A stretch of 64,000 bases of DNA from Myceligenerans pegani (GCF_014892515.1 NZ_JADBGR010000019.1:1-64000); one strand, 5' to 3'. Positions 16,735-27,124 are shown, numbered from the stretch's first letter. A program made the numbers and translations. The notes: a model not told the origin generated them from the letters alone.

Positions 16735-19700
16735 TCACCCGCCGACAGGCGCCCACGGGTTGGCCCACCACCGGATGGCCGGGGACCAGTGGATGTTCGG
16801 GCGCTTGGCCTCGTAGAGCTGACCCCGGTACATCACCCGGTCGCCCCACCAGTAGAGCTTCCACGGATGCCACTCGGGGGCCGACGGCGTGGCGTCCTCG
16901 ATCGTGACGGGCACCTCGATGCTCGTACCGGACGGTTCCGCGACGACGTGCAGCAGATACCCGCCCGCGGTCGTGTCGGCCGGGACGGTCGCGGTGACCG
17001 AGGTGGCGCCGTCGGACACCGGGAACGTGCCGAGCGACGTGCCCTGGGAGACGTCCTCGCCGACGGCGGCCAGGACGGCCTCGGCCTCCGTGTTCCGCGG
17101 GGCGCCGAGCGACGTGAGGTCGAGCTCCGAGAGCTCCACGGCCACCTCGCCGCCCGCCGCGACCGTGCCCGGGAGGGCATCGACGACGGCGTGCGACCGC
17201 GCGAACGACGGGGACAGCGGCGAGTTCGACTCGATGTACCCGATCCAGGCCTCCCGGTCCACGAGACCCGAGTCCCGCAGGTCCGTCCCCTCCCTGAAGA
17301 CGCGGAAGTTGTCGCCGCCCGACGTCAGGAACGAGAAGGTGGCGACGCGGTACTCCGCCGCCGGGTCGACCGGGACGCCGTCGATGGTGACGGACGAGAC
17401 GTTGTCGCCCGGGGTGGCGTTCGGGTCGTCGGTGGACGCCGTGTACGAGACGTTGTCCGAGAGCCCGAGAGCCAGGTACGGGCGGGACGGACGGTTGCCG
17501 TTCGCGTCCGTCTGCCACTGCTGCTCCAGCAGCGTCTCGATCTGCGCGCCGGTCAGCGTGACCGTGTGCAGGTTGTTGACGAACGGCAGCACGGCGTTGG
17601 CCTCGGCGTACGTGACCACGCCGTCCCCCTCCGCGCCCGAGGCCGCGTAGAACAGCTCGCTGCGCAGTCCGCCGGGGTTCACGACCCCGAGGTCGGCGCC
17701 GCCGCGCTCCTCGCTCGCGAGCGAGTCCCGCAGCGCGTTCGCGACGAGGTTCCCGAGCGCCGACTCCGACGCGCGGTCGTCACGGTTGCCACCGGTCCAG
17801 ACACCGTCCGTGTACTGGCCGCCCGCGAACGCGGTGGTGATGTCCGCCGTGACCGCGCCGACCGGCTGCGCGCCGATCTCCTCGGCCTCCGCGAGCGCGG
17901 CCCGGACGATCGTGTCCACCTCCGCGACGCGCGGATAGGTCGCGATCAGCTCCGCGTCGGGCGTCTGCGTGCGGGCGACGTTCTCCGCGGTGTAGTCCGT
18001 GACCTCGAAGGTCTCGGTGTCGACCGTGAGTGTCACGTGGCCCAGGTTGGCGCCGTAGTCGCCGGTCTGGATGATCGGCCGGGTGACGCCGTCGGTGCCG
18101 GGCACCGGGGCGTCCCACGCGTACTCCTTGTGGGTGTGACCGGTGAAGATCGCGGCGACGCGCGGATCGGTGTTCTGGACCATGTCCGCGAACGGGCCGC
18201 CGGCGGCGACCTCCTCCTCCAGCGTGGCGCCGTCCGGCGTGCCCATGCTCGCGCCGTCGTGGGTCATCGCCACGACGAGGTCGGCCTCGCCGTTGTCGAC
18301 GTCACCGTCCAGAAGTTCGTCGGTCACCCGGTTGATCGCCTCGACGGGGTTGCCGAACTCGAGCCCCTCGATCCCGGCCGGGGTGACGAGCGTGGGCGTC
18401 TCCTCGGTGACGACGCCGACGAAGCCGACGTCGATCCCGCCGATCTCCTGCACCGAGTACTCCGGGAGCGCCGGCTCGCCCGTGGCCTCGTCGTAGACGT
18501 TGGCGCCCAGGTAGTCCCAGTCCGCCGCCTCGGTGACGCGACCGGTGAGGTCGTCCATCCCCTGGTCGAACTCGTGGTTGCCCACCGCCGACGCAGCCAG
18601 CTCGAGCGCGTTCAGCACGTCGATCGTCGGCTGGTCCTGCTGCAGCGCCGAGGCGAACAGCGAGGCGCCGATGTTGTCACCCGCGGAGATGAAGGCGGTC
18701 GCGTCCGGGTTCCCCGCGCGGATCTCCTCGACCGTCCCGGCGAACGCGACGGTGTTGCCGTCGATCCGGCCGTGGAAGTCGTTGATGTCCACCAGGTCGA
18801 TCGTCGTCGTCCCGGGCTCCGACGTGTCTCCGGTCAGGTCGAGGCCGACCAGGAGCGGATCGTGGTCGGAGGACCGGAACGGCGACTCGTCGTACAGGAT
18901 CGTCGCGTTGTAGTTGTACCGGCTGTACTCGTTCGCGACGGGCTCGTACGCGTTGATGTTCCAGATGTCCGTGCCGGTCACGACCTCGGCCGCACCCGGG
19001 GAGGCCAGCACGTGGTCGAGCGAGCCGACCTGCCCGCCGTAGCTGTACGAGTACTCGCCGGTGGCCGCCCCGAGGTCGACGTAGCCGGCGTCGGTCATGA
19101 CCTGGATCGGGTCCTCCTGCTCGTAGGCGTTGAAGTCGCCCACGAGCAGCACCTTGTCCGTGCCCGCCGCGGCGGCGCGCTCCTCGGCGAACGCCACGAG
19201 CGACGTCGCCTGGCGGACGCGGGACTCGTTCGAGTTGCCCTGCCCGTCGCCCTGGTCCTCGTCGCCGGGCCACGGTCCGACCGATCCCTTGGACTTGAAG
19301 TGGTTCGAGATCACGAGGACGTCGTCGCTCGCGTCGGCTGCCCCGCCGGCCGGCTGGAAGACCTGCGCGAGCGGCTGACGCGCGTTGCCGAACGCCTCGT
19401 CACCGACCAGCATGTGCGACTCGCCCACGGGCTCGGCCGCACCGGTCCGGTAGATGAACGCGTTGCGGATCACGTCGTCCTCGGCCGCCGCCGGCACCTC
19501 GGCCGGCGACGCGGTGTACGCCCAGGTACCGGCGCCGTCGTACGCGTTGAGCGCGTCCACGAGGTCGCTGAGCGCCTGGTCACGGTCCTTGCCGAGGAAG
19601 TGGCGGGAGTTCTCGATCTCCTCGAGCGAGACGACGTCGGCGCCGAGCGCGGAGATCGCGCGCACGATCTTGACCTGCTGGCGCTCCAGGTCCTCGTCCT

Positions 19701-20778
19701 CGGCGGCGCCACGCGCGTCGCAACCACCCGACACCGTGACCGGATCGCCGGCACGGTCGGTGTAGTACGTGCAGCCCTCCAGCTCGTCGCCCGTCGTCGT
19801 GAAGTAGTTCAGGACGTTGAAGGTGGCGACCTGCAGCGAACCGCCCACCTCGGCGGGCGCCGGCTCACGGGTGTCCTCGAACGTCGCGGGCCGGACAGTG
19901 TCCGCGGTGTCCGGCGTGAGCTGGCCCTGCGGCTGGAGGCCCCAGGCGCTGTAGCGGTAGTCGAGCACGACCGGCGCCGTGAACTCGACGGGCGCGCCCA
20001 CTCGTACGGGGGCGCCCCCGGTGAGCCAGGGCAGCGGCTTCGACTTGTTCGACGCGGAGTTGTAGTTCCACGAGGATCCGTCGTCGAGCAGCAGCTCGCG
20101 GGCCGCGTTGTCCGCGATCTGCGCCTCGTACTCGGCCGAGAGCGGGCGGCCGACCGAGGTGGGCTGCACCAGCGGCGAGTCCCCCGCGGCCAGGCCGATC
20201 GTGCCGTAGTAGTTGGTCTGGTAGTTGTCGGTGACGGTGAACTCGCCCTGCGGCGCCAGCAGCATGCCCTCCAGGGCCTCGCGTTCGGCGTCCGTGGCCG
20301 GCCAGTCCGTCCGCAGCGGCTCGACGGCGGCGCCGTCGTCCAGCACCGTCCACGAGTCCGGGGTGATCTCCGTCAGGCCGTAGTACTCGGACACCTCGCC
20401 CGTGACCTCGACCGAGTCTCCGACCGACAGCTCCGAGGCCGCCGCCGACGAGTACACGAAGATGCCGTCCGACGCCCCGGGTGTCGGATCGCCGGCCGGG
20501 TCTCCGCCGGTCCCGGAGGTCTGGAGGTAGAGGCCGTTGAACCCGCCGGTCGGGTAGGCGGCCGTCACGACGCCGCGCGTCGTGACGGTCTGCCCGGCCA
20601 TCGGGGACGCGTCGCCGGTGCCCTGGATCTCCGCGATCGGCGTGACATCCTCCTCGTCGGCGAGGGCGGGTGCCGAGAACACGGCGGTGGTGGGAACGAC
20701 GAGCGCGGCCGCGAGGCAGGCCGCCAGGGCCCGCCGGCGCTCGACCGGTCGCTTCGACCGGAGCGTGCTGGGTCTCAC
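16735..20778 (-). CDS. Secreted ExeM/NucH-type endonuclease fused to 5'-nucleotidase, with terminal aromatic binding module
   Basis: 1347 aa, the largest protein here. Signal peptide ends near residue 40 (SAPALA). An OB-fold-like domain spans ~45-165. An endonuclease/exonuclease/phosphatase domain spans ~312-645 (LQVATFNVLNYF, VGDFNAYEQEDP, GSLDHVLAS, SSDHDPLL). A calcineurin-like 5'-nucleotidase domain begins ~655 (VDINDFHGR, ISAGDN, AVGNHEFDQGM, FTGHTHKEY), and its C-terminal substrate domain is ~940-1180 (LGNLVANALRDS, TSGGDNFRVF). The last ~47 residues (HPWKLYWWGDRVMYRGQLY, then PWAPVG) resemble a CBM5/12 chitin-binding module. It could degrade extracellular DNA to nucleosides and phosphate. 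GTG start with AAGGAG upstream. Confidence 0.9.
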   Translation of the reverse strand: MRPSTLRSKRPVERRRALAACLAAALVVPTTAVFSAPALADEEDVTPIAEIQGTGDASPMAGQTVTTRGVVTAAYPTGGFNGLYLQTSGTGGDPAGDPTPGASDGIFVYSSAAASELSVGDSVEVTGEVSEYYGLTEITPDSWTVLDDGAAVEPLRTDWPATDAEREALEGMLLAPQGEFTVTDNYQTNYYGTIGLAAGDSPLVQPTSVGRPLSAEYEAQIADNAARELLLDDGSSWNYNSASNKSKPLPWLTGGAPVRVGAPVEFTAPVVLDYRYSAWGLQPQGQLTPDTADTVRPATFEDTREPAPAEVGGSLQVATFNVLNYFTTTGDELEGCTYYTDRAGDPVTVSGGCDARGAAEDEDLERQQVKIVRAISALGADVVSLEEIENSRHFLGKDRDQALSDLVDALNAYDGAGTWAYTASPAEVPAAAEDDVIRNAFIYRTGAAEPVGESHMLVGDEAFGNARQPLAQVFQPAGGAADASDDVLVISNHFKSKGSVGPWPGDEDQGDGQGNSNESRVRQATSLVAFAEERAAAAGTDKVLLVGDFNAYEQEDPIQVMTDAGYVDLGAATGEYSYSYGGQVGSLDHVLASPGAAEVVTGTDIWNINAYEPVANEYSRYNYNATILYDESPFRSSDHDPLLVGLDLTGDTSEPGTTTIDLVDINDFHGRIDGNTVAFAGTVEEIRAGNPDATAFISAGDNIGASLFASALQQDQPTIDVLNALELAASAVGNHEFDQGMDDLTGRVTEAADWDYLGANVYDEATGEPALPEYSVQEIGGIDVGFVGVVTEETPTLVTPAGIEGLEFGNPVEAINRVTDELLDGDVDNGEADLVVAMTHDGASMGTPDGATLEEEVAAGGPFADMVQNTDPRVAAIFTGHTHKEYAWDAPVPGTDGVTRPIIQTGDYGANLGHVTLTVDTETFEVTDYTAENVARTQTPDAELIATYPRVAEVDTIVRAALAEAEEIGAQPVGAVTADITTAFAGGQYTDGVWTGGNRDDRASESALGNLVANALRDSLASEERGGADLGVVNPGGLRSELFYAASGAEGDGVVTYAEANAVLPFVNNLHTVTLTGAQIETLLEQQWQTDANGNRPSRPYLALGLSDNVSYTASTDDPNATPGDNVSSVTIDGVPVDPAAEYRVATFSFLTSGGDNFRVFREGTDLRDSGLVDREAWIGYIESNSPLSPSFARSHAVVDALPGTVAAGGEVAVELSELDLTSLGAPRNTEAEAVLAAVGEDVSQGTSLGTFPVSDGATSVTATVPADTTAGGYLLHVVAEPSGTSIEVPVTIEDATPSAPEWHPWKLYWWGDRVMYRGQLYEAKRPNIHWSPAIRWWANPWAPVGG

Positions 20779-20946
20779 GCTGACTCCTTCAGCAATAGAG
20801 GGCCGCTACGCGGCCGGGGGGACAGCACTGCCTTGTGGTGCGCGACGCCGATCGGCGCCACCGCGGCCCGTCGCGTCGCAGGAGCACACACTGCCAGGCA
20901 CGGACACGGATCCAAACCAACCAGTACACCGTGAACCACCGGTTAC

Positions 20947-20969
20947 GGCGGGGATAAAACCGCCCCGCC
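20947..20969 (-). terminator. Possible terminator of the sterol-carrier gene
   Basis: GGCGGGG and CCCCGCC arms (7 bp) around a 9-base AT-rich loop, about 80 bases past the stop of the sterol-carrier-like gene. Read on the minus strand, the loop is CGGTTTTAT. Confidence 0.45.
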
Positions 20970-21051
20970 CGCCGAGCGAACACCGCTTCGATCGCGCACC
21001 CGTGAGAGTAGTGGGGGTCACCGACATCCACACGCGCCAGGCGGTTTCGCG

Positions 21052-21420
21052 TCAGCTCACCCGGAGCCGCAGCGGTACGAGCCCCGAGAGGTCCGAACGC
21101 TCCCCGGAGGCCGCGACACGCCCGTCGGCGACGGCATCTTCCCAGTTCACGCGCCCTGTGACGAGCCCGAGCCACGTCTCGGGATCGGTCTCGACCACGT
21201 TCGGCGGCGTGCCCCGCGTGTGGCGGGGACCCGCCACCGCCTGCACCGCTCCGGCCGGCGGGACACGCACCTCGACGGCATTGCCCGGGGCGACGTCGGC
21301 CAGTTCCTCGAGCGTGAACCGTACCGCCGTCGTGACGTCACGGCGCTCGGCCGACCCCTCTGCCCACGCCACGAGCGCGGCTCGACCGGTCACGGGATCC
21401 GTACGACGGCGGGATGGCAT
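21052..21420 (-). CDS. Sterol-carrier-like (SCP2 fold) family protein
   Basis: 122 aa soluble protein that matches the short actinobacterial 'sterol carrier family' proteins often found near purF: RFTLEELADVAPGNAVEVRVPP, then the core ETDPETWLGLVTGRVNWEDA and SGERSDLSG. The hydrophobic-pocket motif W-x-x-L-x-x-G is present. Ligand unknown. Its ATG lies 53 bases from the divergent EEP hydrolase gene, so the two share a control region. Confidence 0.8.
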   Translation of the reverse strand: MPSRRRTDPVTGRAALVAWAEGSAERRDVTTAVRFTLEELADVAPGNAVEVRVPPAGAVQAVAGPRHTRGTPPNVVETDPETWLGLVTGRVNWEDAVADGRVAASGERSDLSGLVPLRLRVS

Positions 21421-21473
21421 GGGGCAAGCATAGAGGTCGCGACCCCTCGGGAAAGTTGTGGCACTCTTCGCGA

Positions 21474-22586
21474 ATGACCCACCACAGCGACGCGTACGCG
21501 CCGCCGGCGTTCCCGGAGCCGCGCCGACCGGGGTACGGCGGCCCGGGCGACAGGAACCGCGACGGCGAGGAGTACGACGGCGACCGGCGGGACGGCCCGG
21601 GCCGCGGGCAGCGGATCGTCACCTGGCTCGTATGGCTCTGTGCGATCCCCGTCCTGGCGGTCCTCGGCTCACGCGCGCTGCCCGACGACGGCATCACCCC
21701 CGTCGCTCAGCTGGTGCCGTTCTTCCCGTACGCCGTGCTCGTCGCCGTTCCGCTGCTCGTGCTCGCCGTCATGGGCCGGCGATACGTGCTGGCGGTCGTC
21801 CTGGTCGTCTGCGTGACCCTGGGCGGCTACGTCGTGGCGTCGGCCTTCATCCCTGGGGAACGGCAGGCCTTCGCCGCAGATCCTCGCGACGCGGGGACGC
21901 TCCGGGTGATGACGGTCAACGTGCTGTACGGTTCCGCGAACGCCGAGTGGATCGTCGAGACCGTCCGGGCGGAGGGGGTGGAGATCCTCGCGGTCCAGGA
22001 GCTCACGCCGGAGTTCGGCGAGGCCCTTGCCGACGCGGGGCTCGGTGAGTTGCTGCCCCATCAGGTGACCGGCAAGGTCGAGACCGGCAGCCCGGCGGGC
22101 AGCGGCCTCTACTCGGCGCTCGAACTCACGGAGCAGGAGGGTGGCGAGTCCTCGACCTTCGCGATGCCCTCGGCGGTGGTGGACGCCGGCGGCCTGGACG
22201 TGCGGATCCGTAACATCCATCCCGTTCCCCCGATGCCGGGGAACATCGCCACCTGGAAACGGGAACTGCGCGAGATCCGTCAGGTGGCCCGTTCGGACAC
22301 GATGGCCCAGATCATGCTCGGGGACTTCAACGCGACCCACGACCACGCGTCCTTCCGCGACGTCCTCGGCGACCGCTTCCGCGATGCCTGGCGGGAGACG
22401 GGCGCGGGACTCGAGCGCACCTGGCCCGAGGGCAAGACCCTTCCCGTGCTGGACACGCAGATCCCGGCGCTGATCGCCGTCGACCATGTCGTCGTGGAGA
22501 GTTCGATGGGGGTGGCCGACGTCCGGTCACGGATCGTGCCGGGCGCCGACCACCGCGCGGTCCTGTCGACGATCGTGGTGCGCTGA
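21474..22586 (+). CDS. Membrane-anchored endonuclease/exonuclease/phosphatase (EEP) family hydrolase
   Basis: 370 aa. A Pro/Gly/Arg-rich cytoplasmic start (~45 residues) leads to three hydrophobic helices (residues ~46-125) and an outside-facing EEP domain. Active-site blocks: VMTVNVLYGSANAEWIV, AVQELTPEF, IRNIHPVPP, MLGDFNATHDHASF and GADHRAVLST. EEP enzymes cleave phosphodiester bonds in DNA, RNA or phospholipids; the target here is unknown. ATG at 21474 opens MTHHSDAY; a frame extension to 21414 would run into the divergent gene's start. Confidence 0.85.
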   Translation: MTHHSDAYAPPAFPEPRRPGYGGPGDRNRDGEEYDGDRRDGPGRGQRIVTWLVWLCAIPVLAVLGSRALPDDGITPVAQLVPFFPYAVLVAVPLLVLAVMGRRYVLAVVLVVCVTLGGYVVASAFIPGERQAFAADPRDAGTLRVMTVNVLYGSANAEWIVETVRAEGVEILAVQELTPEFGEALADAGLGELLPHQVTGKVETGSPAGSGLYSALELTEQEGGESSTFAMPSAVVDAGGLDVRIRNIHPVPPMPGNIATWKRELREIRQVARSDTMAQIMLGDFNATHDHASFRDVLGDRFRDAWRETGAGLERTWPEGKTLPVLDTQIPALIAVDHVVVESSMGVADVRSRIVPGADHRAVLSTIVVR

Positions 22587-22626
22587 CGCCACCGATGTCG
22601 GCGACGCCTGCGGCCACGCCGGCGAC

Positions 22627-24387
22627 TCAGTGCGTGCGGGTCCACTCCCGGGGCAGGGGCACCTGGCCGCCTCCGGCCGCCGGGACGCCGCCCTCGCGCA
22701 GCTCGGACACCTCCGGCAGCTCGGACGACGCGGCCCCGGCCGTCGCGGCGGGCTCGTCCGCCGGCTCGGCCGGCTCTTCCGTCCGGGCCGGCTCTTCCGT
22801 CCGAGCAGGTTCGGCCGGCACGCCCCACTCCGCGGGCCTGATGGGCTCGGCCTGTGCCGCCGCGACCTGGCCCGCGCCACCGGCGGAACCGCCGCTGTCG
22901 GCGCCATCACCCACGAGAGCGAACTCGACCCGGTGCGCCTCGACGTCGGCCCGCACGAGCTTCACCCGGACCGCTTCCCCGAGCGGCAGACCGGGGCCGA
23001 CGACGGTGGCCCGGACCGCCGGCTCGGGCAGGACGACCGTGCCCCGTTCGTCGTCGACGTCCACGATCACGCCGTCGAACTCCTCACCGACCCGATCGTC
23101 GAGGAGCGTCGCCTCGACGATCTCGACGACGGCACGCTCGAACTCCGCCGCACGTCGGCCGGCCTCGGACATCTCCCGCGGCAGGGAACCGAGTGCGGTC
23201 AGCACCCAGTCGGGCACCGGGTCACCCGCGGCCAGGGCGAGGCACGTCTCGGTCGTGTAGCGGTCCACGAGCCGTCGCAGCGGCGCGGTCACGTGCGCGT
23301 AGTCGGTGGCGAGCGCGTGGTGCCGCGTGTCTGCGGGGACGGGGGTGTCGCCCGAGCCGTCCTCCGCCGGATGGCCGAACGCCACGTAGCCGGCGCCCCG
23401 GAACAGGGTCGTGGCCTCGTTGAGGAACGCCGCGTGCTGAGGAATCCGCGACTCGAGCGACCGGATCAGCTCCGCGTACGGCATCGCATCGGGCCAGTCG
23501 ATCTCCAGGGCCCCCGCCGTCCGCCGCAGCCGCGCGAGGGCACGCTCGTCGGCCGGGGGGAGGGTACGCAGGATCCCCACGCCCGCCTCGCGCATCATCG
23601 TCGCCGCGGCCATCCCCGTGAGCAGCGAGATCTGTGCGTTCCAGGCCTCGACGGGCAGGGTACGACGGAATCCGAGCGTGAACGAGCCGTCCTCACCGCG
23701 CTCCACCACCTGCTCGGGCACGTCCAGCGAGACCCCGCCCCGCTCGCGCTCGAGATCCTGACGCAGGCGCCCGACGTCGGCGAGGAGCTGCAACGACTCG
23801 CTCGCCGTGCCGTCGTCCAGGGAAGCCTGTGCTTCCGCATACGTCAGCCGCACCCGGCTCCGGACCACCGCGCGCACGACGGTCGCCGACGTGATCTCCC
23901 CTCGCGAGTCGAGCCCGACGGTCCACAGGGCGGCGGGCCGGTCCTCGTCCGGCAGCAGGCTGGCCGCCCCCTCGGAGAGCAGTTTCGGGTGCAATGGCGT
24001 GCTCGTGTCCGGGCCGTAGACCGTGAGCCCGCGGCGATGCACCTCGGTGTCGAGCGGGCCGCCGGGCTCCACGAAGGCACCGAGATCCGCGATGGCGTAC
24101 CGCACGAGGTAGCCGTCCCCCGACTGCGCGACGTGGACTGCCTGGTCGAGGTCGAGCGAGCCGGGCGGATCGATGGTGACCAGCTCGATGTCGCGACGGT
24201 CCTGGCGGGCGACGCCGTCGGCACCGTTCGGGTCCGGCGCGACCGCGCGCTCCGCGACGGAACGCGACTCGTCGAGGACGTCGGCGGGAAACATCGGCGG
24301 AAGCCCGATCTCGGCGCGCAGCGCGGCGAGGGCGCCGACCACGCTGTCCGGCGTGGCGGGCGCGAGGCGCATCTGACGGTTCGGCAT
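22627..24387 (-). CDS. RNB-domain (RNase II/R family) exoribonuclease
   Basis: 586 aa. The RNB catalytic domain is nearly complete: the Asp cluster in VTIDPPGSLDLDQAVHV (~residue 75) binds the two magnesium ions, and HPKLLSEGAASLLPDEDRPA, YAHVTAPLRRLVDRY and the EFERAVVEIVEA helix follow. It lacks a long cold-shock front domain and so resembles the short actinobacterial RNB proteins. The last ~80 residues are Pro/Ala/Glu-rich with PARTEE repeats. Start at MPNRQMRLAP (24387), alternative 24372. It follows purL with a 51-base gap and may be co-transcribed. Confidence 0.92.
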   Translation of the reverse strand: MPNRQMRLAPATPDSVVGALAALRAEIGLPPMFPADVLDESRSVAERAVAPDPNGADGVARQDRRDIELVTIDPPGSLDLDQAVHVAQSGDGYLVRYAIADLGAFVEPGGPLDTEVHRRGLTVYGPDTSTPLHPKLLSEGAASLLPDEDRPAALWTVGLDSRGEITSATVVRAVVRSRVRLTYAEAQASLDDGTASESLQLLADVGRLRQDLERERGGVSLDVPEQVVERGEDGSFTLGFRRTLPVEAWNAQISLLTGMAAATMMREAGVGILRTLPPADERALARLRRTAGALEIDWPDAMPYAELIRSLESRIPQHAAFLNEATTLFRGAGYVAFGHPAEDGSGDTPVPADTRHHALATDYAHVTAPLRRLVDRYTTETCLALAAGDPVPDWVLTALGSLPREMSEAGRRAAEFERAVVEIVEATLLDDRVGEEFDGVIVDVDDERGTVVLPEPAVRATVVGPGLPLGEAVRVKLVRADVEAHRVEFALVGDGADSGGSAGGAGQVAAAQAEPIRPAEWGVPAEPARTEEPARTEEPAEPADEPAATAGAASSELPEVSELREGGVPAAGGGQVPLPREWTRTH

Positions 24388-24438
24388 GCTGCCGAAACTA
24401 CAGCGTGTGGCGAAACTCGCGACTTATCGGCGGGTGGG

Positions 24439-26760
24439 TCAGCCGAAGATCCTCGGAAGCGTGCCTTCGTGCGTCTCCCGCGCCTCGTCCAGGGGGATCT
24501 CGAAGTGTCCCTCGACCTCCACCGAGTCACCACCCGTCACCCCGAGCCGCAGGGCCGGCACGCCGTACTCGTCGGCGAGGTGGATCAGGTCACCCTCGTG
24601 ATCCTGGGTCACCGCGACCAGCACGCGCGCGGTCGACTCGCTGAACAGCGCCACGAACGGGTCGACCTTGTCGCGCCCGGTCACACCCTCGAGCGCGATC
24701 CTGGCACCGACGCCGAACCGCAGCGACGCCTCGAGCACCGCCTGCGCGAGCCCGCCTTCCGACAGGTCGTGGGCGGCCACCTCGAGCTCGTCCTTGCGCG
24801 CCGCGACGAGCAGCGCCGCGAGCGCCCGCTCGGCCTCGAGGTCCACCTGCGGCGGCAGCCCGCCGAGATGTCCGTGCACGACGTCGGCCCACGCGGAGCC
24901 GTCCAGCTCGTCCCGTGTGGTGCCGAGCAGGATGACCGAGAGTCCTTCGGCGCGCCAGCCCGAGGGCAGCGCGGTACGCACGTCGTCGAGCACGCCGAGC
25001 ACGCCCACGACGGGGGTCGGGTGGATCGCCGAGTCGATCTGCCCGGGCTCGCCCGTGCCGTTGTACAGGGAGACGTTGCCGCCGGTGACGGGCACGCCGA
25101 GCACCTGGCAGGCGTCCGCGAGGCCTTCGATCGCCTCCACGAGCTGCCACATGGAGTCGGGATGCTCCGGCGACCCGAAGTTCAGGCAGTCGGTGACGGC
25201 GAGCGGTTCGGCGCCGACGGTGGCGACGTTCCGGTACGCCTCCGCGAGGGCCAGCGCCGCCCCGGTGCGCGGGTCGAGTTTGCCGTAGCGGCCGTTCGCG
25301 TCCGTGGCGAGCGCCACGCCGAGGCCGGTGGCCTCGTCGACGCGGACGACGCCGCCGTCGTCGGGCTGGGCCAGTGCGGTGTTGCCCTGGACGAACCGGT
25401 CGTACTGGTCGGTCACCCAGGCCTTGGAGGCGAGGTTCGGGGAGCCGAGCAGACGCAGTGCGGTCTCCCGCAGTTCGTCACCCGAGCGAGGACGGGCGAG
25501 GCCGACGGCGAGGTTCCCGGCGGCGTTGAGTGCGTCCTGCCACTCCGGGCGGGCGTACGGCCGGTCGTAGACGGGGCCTTCGTGGGCCACGGTCGTCGGG
25601 TCGACGTCGACGATGCGCTGCCCGTGGTGGTCGATGGTCAGCCGGCCGCTGTCGTTGACCTCGCCGATGACGGCGGTCTCCACGTCCCACTTGCTCGTGA
25701 TGGCGAGGAACTCGTCCAGCTTGTCGGGTCGGACCACGGCCATCATGCGCTCCTGGGACTCCGACATGAGGATCTCACCCGCGTTGAGCGTGGGGTCGCG
25801 CAGGAGGACGTCGTCGAGGTCGACGTGCATGCCGCCGTCGCCGTTCGAGGCGAGCTCGCTGGTGGCGCACGAGATGCCCGCGGCGCCGAGGTCCTGGATG
25901 CCCTCGACGACCTTCGCCCCGAACAGCTCGAGGCAGCACTCGATCAGCACCTTCTCCATGAAGGGGTCGCCCACCTGGACGGACGGTCGCTTCGCGGGGA
26001 CGCCGTCCTCGAAGGTCTCACTGGCGAGGATCGAGGCGCCGCCGATTCCGTCACCGCCCGTCCGGGCGCCGAAGAGGACCACCTTGTTGCCCTTGCCGGA
26101 CGCGTTGGCAAGGTGGATGTCCTCGTGGCGCAGCACGCCGAGGCAGAGCGCGTTGACCAGCGGGTTGCCCTGGTAGGAGCCGTCGAAGACGAGTTCGCCG
26201 CCCACGTTGGGCAGGCCGAGCGAATTTCCGTAGCCGCCGATGCCGCTCACCACGCCGTGCACGACGCGCCCGGTGTCCGGGTGCTCGACGTCACCGAACC
26301 GGAGCTGGTCCATGACGGCGACCGGCCGTGCTCCCATCGAGATGATGTCGCGCACGATGCCGCCGACGCCGGTCGCAGCGCCCTGGTACGGCTCCACGAA
26401 CGACGGGTGGTTGTGGGACTCGACCTTGAAGGTCACCGCCCAGCCGTCGCCGATGTCGACGACGCCGGCGTTCTCCCCGATGCCGACGAGGAGATTCCGC
26501 TTCATCTCCTCGGTGACGCGTTCGCCGAACTTGCGCAGGTGCACCTTCGACGACTTGTAGGAGCAGTGCTCGCTCCACATCACCGAGTACATCGCGAGCT
26601 CGGCGGCCGTGGGACGGCGGCCGAGGATGTCGCGGATGCGCTGGTACTCGTCCTGCTTCAGACCCAGCTCGCCGAACGGCTGGACCTCGTCGGGCGTGGC
26701 CTTCGCATTCTCGACCGTGTCGAGAACGGGGCGGGCGGCCTGAGACGCGGGCGCGGTCAT
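24439..26760 (-). CDS. purL: Phosphoribosylformylglycinamidine synthase subunit II
   Basis: 773 aa, normal for the small PurL. With PurQ and PurS it converts FGAR and glutamine to FGAM. Motifs: [16 protein letters not shown] at the N-terminus, [20 protein letters not shown] (ATP/substrate), [27 protein letters not shown]-like [16 protein letters not shown], and [17 protein letters not shown]. The ATG at 26760 gives [11 protein letters not shown]. Its partner subunits purQ and purS are encoded about 21 kb away. Confidence 0.97.
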   Translation of the reverse strand: MTAPASQAARPVLDTVENAKATPDEVQPFGELGLKQDEYQRIRDILGRRPTAAELAMYSVMWSEHCSYKSSKVHLRKFGERVTEEMKRNLLVGIGENAGVVDIGDGWAVTFKVESHNHPSFVEPYQGAATGVGGIVRDIISMGARPVAVMDQLRFGDVEHPDTGRVVHGVVSGIGGYGNSLGLPNVGGELVFDGSYQGNPLVNALCLGVLRHEDIHLANASGKGNKVVLFGARTGGDGIGGASILASETFEDGVPAKRPSVQVGDPFMEKVLIECCLELFGAKVVEGIQDLGAAGISCATSELASNGDGGMHVDLDDVLLRDPTLNAGEILMSESQERMMAVVRPDKLDEFLAITSKWDVETAVIGEVNDSGRLTIDHHGQRIVDVDPTTVAHEGPVYDRPYARPEWQDALNAAGNLAVGLARPRSGDELRETALRLLGSPNLASKAWVTDQYDRFVQGNTALAQPDDGGVVRVDEATGLGVALATDANGRYGKLDPRTGAALALAEAYRNVATVGAEPLAVTDCLNFGSPEHPDSMWQLVEAIEGLADACQVLGVPVTGGNVSLYNGTGEPGQIDSAIHPTPVVGVLGVLDDVRTALPSGWRAEGLSVILLGTTRDELDGSAWADVVHGHLGGLPPQVDLEAERALAALLVAARKDELEVAAHDLSEGGLAQAVLEASLRFGVGARIALEGVTGRDKVDPFVALFSESTARVLVAVTQDHEGDLIHLADEYGVPALRLGVTGGDSVEVEGHFEIPLDEARETHEGTLPRIFG

Positions 26761-27124
26761 GTATCCCTCGCGTGCAGTGGGGGAGCGCAGAGCAACGGCT
26801 GCGCGGGAACGTTGCGCGGGAGGCGCGCGCACAGTCTATCCGCCGCGCGACGGGGGGCGCCCGATCGGGCCGGTGCGACGCGACTCTGCAGGTCGGAGAC
26901 CATGGGACCGAACGACGACGGCGGAGGAGCGGCGGGCACGGAACCCCCGGCTCGAACTGTGACCCAGCTCATCGACCAAGGTCACGCTGTCGCGCGTGCC
27001 ACAGCCGACCCTCCTTCGACCGCACATGCCGGATATGCCGCATTTATGCACCTCGCCGTGGCATAGAAAACCCATCGTGGCCAGGGGGTTTCGCATCCAT
27101 ACCACAAAGTGGTTTGATGCGCCC
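26761..27124. other. Divergent region between purL and the Tdi1-like gene
   Basis: 364 bases. The left part holds the purL leader; the right part becomes AT-richer (GCATAGAAAACCCATCG) and carries the inverted repeat at 27101-27113. No gene is supported in it. Confidence 0.45.
27101..27113. promoter_or_regulatory. Inverted repeat just before the Tdi1-like start
   Basis: ACCAC-AAA-GTGGT, perfect 5-base arms, followed by TTGATGC and ending 11 bases before the ATG. It may be an operator over a very short leader, or a small hairpin in the leader. No regulator is encoded next to it. Confidence 0.35.

Noticed and set aside
16789-20934. A 1381-codon open frame on the plus strand
   Set aside because: It is antisense to the nuclease/5'-nucleotidase gene. 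High GC keeps the antisense frame free of stops. Its sequence is Arg/Val/Gly-rich with no domain, while the minus strand has full catalytic motifs.
22486-27066. A 1526-codon open frame on the plus strand
   Set aside because: Antisense shadow of the RNB ribonuclease and purL genes, with no family features.
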